Shown here: positions 1 through 12,200 of the stretch, in pieces | Layout of the letters: each line of letters begins with the position of its first letter | How positions within the stretch are numbered: position 1 is the first letter of the stretch | Source: Loripinus fragilis | Taxonomy: Eukaryota; Mollusca; Bivalvia; Lucinida; Lucinidae | Assembly (NCBI GenBank): GCA_964019695.1 | Contig: OZ026518.1 | Coordinates: forward strand, 107,976,305 to 108,040,304 | Direction: 5' to 3' | DNA length: 64,000 nucleotides | The notes under the pieces: model-generated | Seen by the model: only the letters and a program-made list of their open reading frames with translations | Databases searched by the model: none | What the model was told of the DNA's origin: nothing | Position numbers and translations under genes: made by a program

Positions 1-110
1 TAAATATTTTGAGACGGTTCTTTAGAGTGCCCACAATATATGTTTTGGTTGAGAAGTAAGAAAATTATTTTTTGATTTTGCACTCTTATTCAGGGACCTT
101 ATCTCAGTAT
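1..110 (-). repeat. Partial copy of hairpin repeat family HP1
   Basis: Carries GAGACGGTTCTTTAGAGTGC and the following TGTTTTGGTTGAGAAGTAAG arm, matching the fuller copies at 10440, 16285, 16850, 45900, 47390 and 58850. The left half is cut by the window edge. Confidence 0.7.
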
Positions 111-169
111 TATACAAGGATTACTAGCTTCACATGAAAAAAGTTTCCACAATGAAAGCTCATACTAAC

Positions 170-265
170 CGGTTGTAAGCCTCTACATATGGTCATTAAT
201 TCATCCATCCTGTCCGAAAACCCAGGGGCAAATGCTTCAGGATCAACTGCTATAAAACACTGGCC
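170..265 (-). CDS. Ldh2-like gene, exon 9 (gene continues left of window)
   Basis: Residues 306-337: GQCFIAVDPEAFAPGF, then DRMDELMTICRGLQP, a typical near-C-terminal segment. Acceptor tttctag|GG, donor CCG|gttagt, phase 0/0. At least one more exon with the C-terminal strand is expected outside the window. The upstream intron end lies inside a MITE. Confidence 0.9.
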
Positions 266-3200
266 CTAGAAATACAGTTAAACCTGTGTAAAACGGCCAC
301 TCTCAAAAAGACGGACAATTGGTTTTCAAGATTATCACTTAATGCAGGTCAAAAGTATTGCATGCAGTACTTTTGACCTTCATTAAAGCTGCATAGTCTG
401 TAATTTTTGATCTTTTAATTTTAGAACTAATGTTTCTATTTTTCAAGAACACAGTAAAAAAACTAAAATTCAGGTATACATTTTACCAATTTCGTAAATC
501 TTAACAAATTATCAGTATCAAAACAACAGCATTTATGTTAAAATTAACTGTCTATAATTATTGGAGGGACGCAAATAATTACCAACAAGAGAAAAACACA
601 CCTGTTTTATAAGATAAATCACTTTTCCGTGCAGTTTTCAGCTATAGTGAACAGATTTATTGTGAAAACATAACTTAATTCTACTTTTACAAAGATTTAA
701 AAACAAAATAAAAAATTTCGAAAAATGTTCATAGTTGCAGACTTAGTCTCTTTAAGCTACCATTTGTCATTAAGATCTTGGTTTTGTCTATTTTTGAGTG
801 GCCGTTTTACACAGGTTTTACTGTGGTAGAAATATAAATATGCACCAAAATAATATCAGTCAGCTCATAAGATTTTGGTACTTATCCCGAAATGTGACCA
901 GCCTGCACAAACTAGCCATGACTTCCCTATTCACACACACTAAGTTCGGTAGTAGATGACCATTACTACCAAAAACTAGTTAGTATACCCTGTTTTCACT
1001 GGATCAGTACTAATGCGTGTTTAAAGTATGAAGTATCATATTCTCATAGAACTTATATCCTGAAATGTGACCAGCCTGCACAAACTAGGCATGACTTCCC
1101 TATTCACACACACTAAGTTTGGTAGTAGATGACCATTACTACCTAAAACTAGATAGTATACTTGTTTTCACTTGATCACTACTGATGCATGTTTAAAGTA
1201 TGAAGTATCATATTCTCACACTCACAGGCTGGCCCATGAATATATACTGAGGGAAAAAAGTTTAGCAATAAACTTTGGGGATTCACAGTTTAGAAGAGAT
1301 AGGACTTTTAATTTCATAATAGCAAAACTATATGTTGAAAAACATTCATGAGTACGATGAAATTAAACGGTTGACATTTCACATATATTAAATGTAAAGT
1401 CTGATTTTAAGTCCCCTTGCTAAAACAGCTTATCTGGCAACATCGCAAATATTTTTCTGCTAAAAGATTCCTTTTTCCATCAACTGTTTAGATCTAAAGC
1501 CAATATGTGAAAACCTGTTTAAAACTGAATGTTCTGTTCACCATTCTTGTACAGTTTTTAGTTGAAAATCGTATTTTTCAAATTACCTCCTTTCAATTGA
1601 ATAGTGTTTAGAATTAAAATGCTCAGCAGATCAAATCCTCGCTATGAAATCGGGATTTGTTTCTTTTGACCTCTTGCGGGTAGCCATTTGATCATTTTCA
1701 AACAACTGACATGTTTGTGGACTTGCTAATGAAAAGATCTGATGCTAAAAAGATCGCCTATGGGAAAACCCATTATAACTAATTGCTAAACTTTTTTCCC
1801 TCCGTATATATATCAACAAAATATTGAATGAACTACAAAAGTGTTATCAACTGATCACATAAGAAACTAGCATTGTTTTCAGAGAAAATAGACGTTCCCA
1901 CCATAATCAACCAAAGCTGACCTATTTAGCTCTGTTGTGACCTTGAAAATTAGGGCAAGGTTACCAAAACTTAATAAAGTCTTCATCATGCCTAAATGTT
2001 ATATCTATTTGAGCTGCACCATGAGATTTCCAACAGTGTGGTATGTGTGACCAGCAAAGGCTCAGAACAGCCTGCGCATATACGCAGTCTGATCAGAGCC
2101 TTTGCTAGTCGCTTTAATATTCTATGAATGTTAAGCTACCGACTGAACACAATTTAGGATTTCTAAGCTTAAAAAGAGGTTGCACAGGCTCGTCTGAGTC
2201 TACACATTGTCAAAGTGCCACATTGTTGTAAATCACATGTTGCTGCTAATTTAAATTTGGTTCCAACCTGCCCTGACACTAGTTCATGAGATATCTTGCA
2301 CACAAGAAAAAGTCATGACAAAGTGGCCAGGATCTGCTCCAAAAACAATATGTCCCCCCCCCTTTGGTGGTGAACATATGTCATTTATGGAGGTTCAGTT
2401 CAAATTAAGTGATGGCTAAAAAGTGTTAAATTAACTTTGAATTGAACATGTGGCCTTTCATAATTGCATCTAATATTTGGCACCGAAAATCTGTTCATGT
2501 AGATATGTTTGCTAATAACACTGAACATTGGATGCTGATGACCCATGCTCCATTGTATATATCGAGAAGGGGGGGGGGGTGGTCACAGGTTATAATTTCC
2601 TAAGAGATTTGTATTTCTTTCTCTGAAAATCCTTTTTGTCTTAGCAAAAAGCACAGACCTTATGAAATGCTGCATTTGCCAAAGAGCACATTTATGAGTC
2701 ACTAGTATACAAAGGGGAGGGGGTAAACTAAATAAGACAGGCTGCATGGGCCACCTAGCTCTTGAGATTTTGGTACATATGGCATATCTTCAAAAATGCA
2801 TCATCGGTTGCCTAATGGGGCTAAAGACTTAATTTTGGTCTGAGCCTTCTAATACAGTCAAACCGGCTGTTGCGGCCACCTCTATTAAGCGGGACCCTCC
2901 CTTAAGCGGCCATTTTAGAGCCCCCCCCCCTGAACGATTTTGAATTCAAATGCACCTTTATTAAGCATGCACCTGTCCAATGCGACCAGCGGTTGGCGAA
3001 ATTCGCCCCCAAACACTGAAATTGTGTCTTTAAACGGCCAATTTCTGCACCTTGATGCGGCCAGTTTCGACTCAATTTCATTGATTACCTTGTTTGCACC
3101 GGTCATATGCTTGGTGCAATTAAACTCCCCAGCAGTGGTGTCTACCGGAATAAATTCTTCAACGGCCGCTACCCTATGTCGAGGTTATTGGGCCCGACTA

Positions 3201-6200
3201 TTTGGAAGTTTGTGGTGCAGTCGAACCAAAACGGGGCCGAAATCAACTAAGTTCAAGTGTTTACTCTGATAAAACACTACAACATGGTTCAGGAAACCAG
3301 CACATATGGATTAAAAACAGCGTTGACAGTAATCGAAAACCTGAATACACTAAACGAACACCACTTGTTGATTTTTTTGTAAGCGGGTAACCATTATTGC
3401 AAGCGGGTAACCAGTCGTAGAGCCAGTCAGCTGATAAAATTGTCGACATCAAAGCATGTTGCCGCCAAAGTTCATTCATCCATACTGTGACAGATGTTAA
3501 ACGGTAAATGTGTGAAAATCTATATGCAAAGTAATACTCTTTGCTGGAGGCATATACTTACTACACAAGGATGCAAACTTTACTTAAAGTCAACAAGCAA
3601 TAGCTTTTGAGAAAAAAAAATTTAGTAACAAATTTGAACCATTTTCCGATTCTTTTTCACCTGAATAAATTTACAATTCTAACAACATTCTCTTCATGTT
3701 GAGTAGTACGATGGCCATTAAACATGCATTTGCTTATCAAAAATCAAGTTTTAGCTTCTAGAAAAAATATGATTAGCAGTGCTATCTCTACTCTTTTGAC
3801 ATCCATGGGAATCTTTAGACAGAACAGACATGATTTTGTTTATTTCATATTTTGTTATGTTTTTTTTTTCATTTATATATTTTATGAAGAAATGCAATAA
3901 CTGCAGCAGTGTTGTCCTAAATCTTTACACTTTTCAACTCATTATTATATGGGTATCGTCAACTCGAAGCCAATATTCCTTCGAGTCCTCAATCATATGG
4001 CCACCTAAGCTGAACCTCTATTAAGCAGCCATCTGTCTTAAGCAAGCAATTTTGGATTATCCCTTGACCACTTACTTAAGACAGGTTTGACTGTGAGTGA
4101 GCAGTGAAGGCTCAGAGTTGATACTGCAAACATGTGCAGGCTTGACTGAGTCTACACTGCTAGCCCATGCAATAAGTATCCAAAGCTTGTCACAAATGTG
4201 TGCTGGCTCATATTTGTGACTTTAGTTACACAAGACTAATCAAAATATTTGAGCCAGTGTAATTAGATTTTAGCCCTTAAAGGGCCAAGAAAAAATGCAT
4301 CTGAAAATTTGGTCTGCTGAAGTCGTCTGCAGCAAATAATTGCCTAACATTACTGACGAATTAAGTATATAAGCAAACAGCCTGGACCCAGAACAGACTG
4401 CTCCTGTCTGATCTGGGTCCACACTGTTTGCCATAGAGGCTTGTTAAACATTTCAGCAGACGAGAAAAGCAGACGACTTTTGTTGCGATTGGCGCATTAA
4501 GGGTTAGTACTTATAGCATTTGTGCTAAAACCTCTAATAACTCTTTGCCCCTATCTGGGAAATTTTTCATGCTTTTTTTTTAAATCAACTTTTTCCAAAA
4601 TTTATTTCACAAATAACATTTGAGTGTCAAACAGAATGGATCAAACTGTTTGCAAAGGTTATCAGCAGACGACTCTAGGAGATAAAGAGATGAACACCCC
4701 TGCTCACATATCCAGAAAAGCAAGGTCTAAATTTTGGCCTGAGCTTTCTTCTACATCCATACTTTATGTATGCAAGCAGCGAAGGCCTTGGTGAGTCTGT
4801 ACATTTGGGCAGACTCACCTGAGCCGTCATTGCTTAACAATGTGATAAGTATCAAAGTCTACTGTGCTGGTCCATTTGAGTAACTAACTCTTTATCTCCT
4901 CGTGACGTCTGCTGATATGTTTTGCAAACAGTTTGGACCCAGATCAGGCCCGACACCATGATAGTATTCCCGAAAGAATTTTTCGAAAAAGTTGATTTTG
5001 AAAAAAATCAGCAGACGACAAAAAAGTGGAAAAAGTTTCCCAGGGGGCAAAGGGTTAACCAACAAATGAGCCACTACCAGGTTAGCTACTCCATCAGTTT
5101 TCTTCCACTGTCTTATATTTGGTCCAAATGCTGAATTTCCCAGTATCCCACAGAATATTTCAACTAACATAGCCAGACCATAGCCTTTATAACCAGCTAA
5201 ATGAAAGAAAGTGAAAAATACATGTATATTAATCCTAACCATACTGGGTATTATGAACTACACAACTCTCCAATTTTATCCAATTAAAGAATTAAAGGGA
5301 AACGTACACAAAATATTAATGTAACTTAAGCTGACAGTTTTTTACAAACCATGATGCTTAGTAAAAATTTCAGTTTGGAAGATTCAGGCTTTGAAATGTT
5401 TCAAAATTACTGTGATGGACGCCGCCATTTTGATTTGGCAGTCATGTGACAGATTTCTAAAAATAGCTATACACAGGAGTATTAGTGAAGCATAACTCTG
5501 GTGTATTTCAAATAATAGTAACACCAATAAAAAACCTGACTAGTATTTTAGTAGATATATACACTGATATAAATGATATTTGAATTATTCAGTTGTGAGG
5601 TTATGACGTCATTACTCGCAGCTGTTCACCTGACTTGTACCACGGTAGCCATTGTTTAAACTTTCAACAGCCATATATCTTCTAAACAGTTGGTCAAATC
5701 TGCATGATTATTTTTACAAAACACCCCAGTTTGTTACCATCTTTCATATAAAATTTACAGTTAGCTTTGTAAGTGTTTCCCTTTAACTTGCAGGATTCCA
5801 TATAAGTGTTTTCAAGCAGACTGGAAAATGGTGTGGGTCATTATTGAGAACTGCTTGGAATTAACACATTAATCTTCAGCATAGGATATGTCTAGGTTCA
5901 GCATGTTGAAGGTTTAAAATCAACTAAAACTCACATTTTTTACTATCAATTAAAAACATTACATTCTCTATAATTATAGATCGTAATGTTAAAATGATTA
6001 AAAACCCTGATGTTGTAAGATGGCCAAGAATTGCTCTCCCAATATCTCTCAGTCCTTGGAGCCATTTTATTCTGTGGAGTGGAACAGCATGAGCAATTTG
6101 GTAGATGACAACAACTGTGTGTAATTGGACCAGCTGATCTTGATAAGAAGTTTTTGAAAGATATTTTTCTTTTTTAACTTCTTTGGCCATCTTTAATTTT

Positions 6201-9200
6201 CATCCAAACAACATGAGCCAGTTCATGAGATTTTGGTACTTATCATATATGCCAGCAGCAAAAGCTGGTTTTAATCAGGTTGGAACTTGCCAAACTATCA
6301 CCCAAATCCCCATGTATTTCAATTTGAGCTGCGTCATGTGATTTCCAACAATGTGGCATTTTGACATGTGCAGACTCAGACGAGCCTGTGCAGCCTCCTT
6401 TTAAGCTTAGAAACTTTAAATGGTGTTCAGTCAGTAGCTTAACAATCATTGAATACTCAAGCAAAGGCTCTGATCAGACTGCCCGTATGCGCAGGCTGAT
6501 CTGAGGCTTTGCTGGTGGCACATACCACATTGTTGGAAATCTCATGCACTGGCTCATTTTACTTTGTCATTTCCCCTCCCAGTAATTTTAGTTTGTGAAA
6601 TAAGCAGGTAATTTGAGTCATCAAGATTTGAAGTATGGGTAGTTCAGTATATTTACCTGTTAATTCTGATCCTCCAAGAGGCATGAGACCACCACCATTC
6701 AAGACTGGTTCAGGATCATTTGAAACCTAGATATGAAAATGGAACATGTTGAATCCATATAGACACCAAAATTTGCAGCAGACAACACTTAAATTTTGTC
6801 ACAGCTTCATCAAAAATTAAGACTTGCCTTTTCATGTGAATCATCTATGATTCACATGAAAGAGCAAGTCTTATTTTCTCTGAAAATCTATAAAGTTATC
6901 ATAAAATCTGCCATCTGCTGAGGTCATGATTTGTGCCGATCGGAAAACTTCGGCGTAATTCGATAATCAAGCCTCGGATGTATGTAAGGCAGAGTACTTT
7001 GTATATGAAAAAGCTGCATTTTATCAGCCTGAAAAATAAGGAAAAATAGTACTGTAGCATGTGGGTTCAGTCCTATTAAAATCCAACATTTTGATTACCA
7101 AAACGTTTTTATCAACAGAAGAAATGAAGTTTATTTTTTTTTTTTTTTAAAAATCCAACATTTTGATTACCAAAACGTTTTATCAACAGAATAAAATATC
7201 GCTAAAGCCGTTCAGATTGGCAGTATAGCCTTAGTGTGGTAATCTGTTGATTGATCACTGATGCTTTTATAGTGCCTAACTATCTTCAAACAAACAGGGA
7301 AGAGAGTTTTAGTGTGCAACTCTGCACATATGATCAAGTTGGTCTTCATTATTTTAATAAGAACATTATAGATAATTCTGACTCAGAATATCATGAGAAA
7401 AAATATCTTATTCAACCAAAACGGATGAGAAATTATGGATTTTCCACGAAATCTTTAGCAATCCGTAGCAAAATTACATTTTGGTCCCAGGCTACAGGTT
7501 TAAGATTCACGAGCAGCATAGTGTTGATTGCTTGAGCAAGGTTCTTTATCCTCAATGCTAAGTACTAGTTACCTCCCAGAAAACCATCCTACAATGACCA
7601 TGGCTGACTATTTTTAATTTCATTAAAAATTCAAACCAAAACAGTCTTAACAAACTGAGACAATGGTATGTGTGTACCTATGTTTGTTTATCAAAACGAA
7701 AGAAAACAATGAAGGGGAAAGAATTTTGAAAAGTGAATCACTTAGTGCACTAATAATTATAATGATTATACAGTAAAACCTGTCTTAAGCGGCCACTCAA
7801 AAATAGACAAAACAAAAATCTTAATGACAAATGGAAGCTTAATGAAGGTCGAAAGTATTGCAGAGCATTCTGCAATACTTTTGACCTGCATTAAGCGATT
7901 ATTGGTCTTGAAAAACAATTTTTGGTATTTTTGAGAGTGGCCGTTTTAGACAGGTTTTACTGTAGTAGTTATTTTTGTAAAGACCTGTCATATACATGTA
8001 CATAAAATGGAAACCAATCACTTACCTTTCCATCCCCATCTACTCCCCATCCAGTGGGTATATCTTGGTTTTTTCTGTGCTGTATTTCAATCTATGAAAA
8101 CCACAATTTGTTGGATCAATTTCAGCATATTGCAATCAAAATGGCCGAAGGTCTTATACTCCAGCAAGATGTGTTTGTAAAACACAAATGTCCCCGATGC
8201 ATATGCAATACACAGTAGTTACATGAAAGTATGTCAAAAGTCAAGGTCATATATTTAGGGGATAACTGTATTCAAAATTTTCATTTGGGGAGGTATATCG
8301 TCGGATATACGGTTGGAAATTTAGTTTTACAGCGACGCGCGAGCGGAGCCGTAAAACGTGATTCCCAAACGTATATCCGACGATATACCTCCCCAAAAGA
8401 AAATTTTGAATATGGTTATCCCCATTCTAATGCATTCCTGCAGTTTCATCTCAAATGCCGCATAATGCTGCACGTCATCCATCGAAATGTGACGTAATTA
8501 ATGACGTCATACTAATACCTACAGTATATTGCAGGATATTTGACGTTATCCAATCAGAAGTGGCGTTACAACAGCAAGTGCATTAGAATTTATTATATCT
8601 GTAAAGGTGTTCCCACAAGGCATACAGAATGATGTTTCTTGCACACCAGATCAGGATTTCTGCTGTTTTTACCCATATGGGAACCCGTGGCAAAGATAAA
8701 AATTGAACAGCCGCACACTGAAAGACAAGTGAAGCCATTGGTATAGTCATTATGTTATGTCACGTCTCAGTGTATTCAGGAACTTCTGGAATATAAAAAT
8801 GCTGTATGAGCAATGGTGAGCAAGAAAAATAATTCATTAATTGTGTGAGGGTGGGATAGAAAAATCAGTCCCTTGGGATCACCATTTGTCATCACTTGGC
8901 AAGCCTCGTGATACCAATGGGTGATCCTCATGACAGATTTTTCTATCCCACCCTCACACTCATGATTGATTCTTATAATAATAATAATAATAATAATAAT
9001 CATCATCATCAAGGCTCTAGGTCCAATTTTGCAAAAGTAAATATTCAACTTTTTCATAAAATAACAATAAGCAAAATAATTAAATCATATGAAATGTTAA
9101 TTTCTTCAAAAAAAGAGTAATTTGTTGCTTAATATATCACTGTCTGCCAGTTGGTCCTTAAGCGGATAAATCACTTACGCTTAGTGCTCATGATTTATCC

Positions 9201-12200
9201 ACTGTTAATGACTGACCTCCAGCCAGTGATGTATTAACCCTTTCCTCCATGAATATTCATGCTAGGTTCCACCCACTCTGTATAATTATATAAATAATTT
9301 TTCATGTTGTTACATAGAACAAAGAAATTACTTGTCAGGTCTACTAGTGTAGGATCAGATATATCCTATTTACATAAGCAAACAGAGTAAACCCAGATCA
9401 GACAGCTCTTAGAAGAACTGCCTGATCTGGGTCTGCTCTGTTTGCAAAAGCGATAAAAGGAGTCTCTATGAGGTAAAGGGTTAACTGAAGGCAACAAATC
9501 ACGGCCAGCATGAAACTATTTCTTAACCCTTAAAGCGCCAATCACGACTGCAGCAGATGACAAATTTTTCAACATCTTTCGAAAAAAAATAAGGTATGAT
9601 ATTTCATGAGAATCGTCTGCCAGCAGATGATTCTTATGAAATATCATGCCTTATTTGTTATTTTTGAAAAAGCAGCAAAATTTGAAATGTCGTCTGCTGC
9701 AAATTATAGGTGGCGGTTTCATAACATTTCTTACCTTTCCAAGTGCACAAGTAGAGGTTGCCATATCTATCACAAAACTATCTCCATCTTTTGCTGGGGC
9801 TGCTAAACATAGAGGATTAGTTCCTAAAATAGGCTGAAACCAAAAGAGTTAAGAGACCATGGTCTTTTTTATAAGTAGGGTATCCAAATTACTATTTTGC
9901 GTGTCCCATTCAAAAAAGAATATGTTGTGTATACTTTTTTCTTGATAAATGCATGAAGTTTATAAACCAAACCATAAAACTTTATCCAGTGTCAGCCCTC
10001 ACGCCAAGTATGAGCTGGTTTGATCCAGAGTTCAAGAATTATGCCTTTTTTAACAAAACAATACTGAAAAGATATCTGCAGACTGGAGGCAAAATCAGAC
10101 TTGTGGAGGTAAAGGGCAAAACAGATACATTGTAGTTAAAATGTGGAAAATATACACATCTACAGACAAATACCTAAAACACAGTACAGATAAAATAGAC
10201 TGGCCATAAAGTGTAGGAGATTTGCTCACAAGGACCTCCCAGTGAATTGTTGATGAACAGATGAACATACAACAGACAGAAACAGCTACACCTCATTCAA
10301 GCGTGTTATTAGAAGTGTGACAAAAACTTTCAATACTGCCTACAGAAAATGCTAATGTCGAGGCTCATGAGGATGCCATGGTGACAGCTATAGCTCTCAT
10401 TGTTCTTGGTACATGCACAGGTTTAGATAAACAAAACTGTTGAACATAAAATTGTAAATATTTTCTTACTCATCAGTTTTAACATGTTTTGGGTGCTCAG
10501 AAGAACCGTCTCATTGAGAAATGAGACGGTTCTTTTGAGTACCCACAACCTATGCTTTGGTTGAGAAATAAGAAAATTATTTTATTTGTTATACACTTTT
10601 ATCTACAGGTCTGTACATGTGAGCAAATAAAGCATATCAATTTATTCAGAATGGAAAAGTTAATCCAATTTGAACAATATAAATAGCTTTCAATAATGCT
10701 TTTCTATATGTGAACAGCTTTGTGAGAAGACAATTATATTATAGATATAATCCCCAAACATAATCTACTACAGTGCAGTCCCTTTATAACACATGTCATT
10801 ATAATACAGATTTAGATGTAACATGGTCGTGTTGTGGATCCAAAATATTTTTACCATGAAATTTTACAAAGGAATTATTGGAAATGGCCATGAAATGGTC
10901 ATTTTTTCCTATGTATAATTCCTTTGTAAAATTGTCCTTCAATAACACAGGTCACTTATGACTTGCTTCATTCCTCTAGACCCTAAACATAGCGTTATAA
11001 AGGGACTTCATTGTTCATATAATATTGAACTTTTTACATAAAATTTGCCCTAGGACAAGTACATGAACATAGATTAGAAATTTCTAATTTTGCTTGTCCA
11101 AAATGAAATGGGAAAAGAAGCCAGTTTCATCAAACTCATTTCATAGCACAAACTTTGCAATCCATAGTAAAGTCATAGGAGAAACAAACTATCCACAATG
11201 AAAATAAGGGTCTTGTTGTGAGGAAGATGGTCTTCGGGTTTCCAACCAGGTCATACCCACACCAGCCTGCTCAGCTATAGAGACTAGCTAGAGAATTGAA
11301 ATTTCGCTTGTAGCAAGTTTAGATATGATATTTTATAATATGTGAATAACAAAGCTAGGCCCATCTCAGACAGATGTGCAGGCTGGTCTGCACCTTTGTT
11401 GTTCGCATTTATCTTGCATCAAGGCTCAAATGGGATATGACCTAAAATAATATCCCATTATAAAAAGATTGGCTTTAACATTAATGTGTTGCAACAGACT
11501 GCATGCTTGAGGTCAACCCAATAACGGTTGGCAACTTTGCTTTCCTCTTTAATTGCACGCCAGTGGGTCGGACTTCAGACTCTATGACAGTTCCGACTTA
11601 AAGACTTATCTATTGATGAGATGGTAGGGGCCTGATGCTTTGGCTGTTGTCAGGCCCACCGGGGTTTACCTGTTGGATTTCTTTTGCTCCAGTATTCAGT
11701 TTTATTTACTGTTGAGTCCTTATCTTTGCTTAATCTCCTTTTTATATCTGATTTATAGGTTCTAGGAGATGATGCTTTGATAAGTTAGGGGTCTTTCATG
11801 CAAACCAAACATCTATGTGTCTTGATCCACATCTGAACTAAGGGTGAGGTTGGCGCCATGAAACCGGTTTCAGCCCTCATGTAAAATATTTTTACTGACC
11901 GTTCCAAGGCGGATCATTTATGTTATTTCTGTCTTGTGTTTGTTATACTTTCGTGCGCGTCTGTTTATTGATGCCTTGTGGTCACCTGCTGGGAAAGGGC
12001 TGACCTCTTGGCTCTCGTTTGTGATGTCTAATTGTGAGTTTGTTACTTTCCCATTGGTATCCTGGGTCAGGTGTGGTACTTGATTGTATAGATTCCTGAT
12101 CTTTGCCCTCTTTCTTACTTTGATGAAAATGGCCCTAGGTCAGACATGTCAAGCACAGTATTTCATCACCCCTGAGCATGCCTTTCATAAAACAATCTTA

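Noticed and set aside
7251..7535. 94-codon plus-strand frame in a dehydrogenase intron
   Set aside because: No similarity to any known family, no splice signals, AT-rich; random open frame.
8502..8509. CRE as proof of cAMP regulation of the dehydrogenase
   Set aside because: A single 8-bp match deep in an intron is weak evidence; mentioned only as context.
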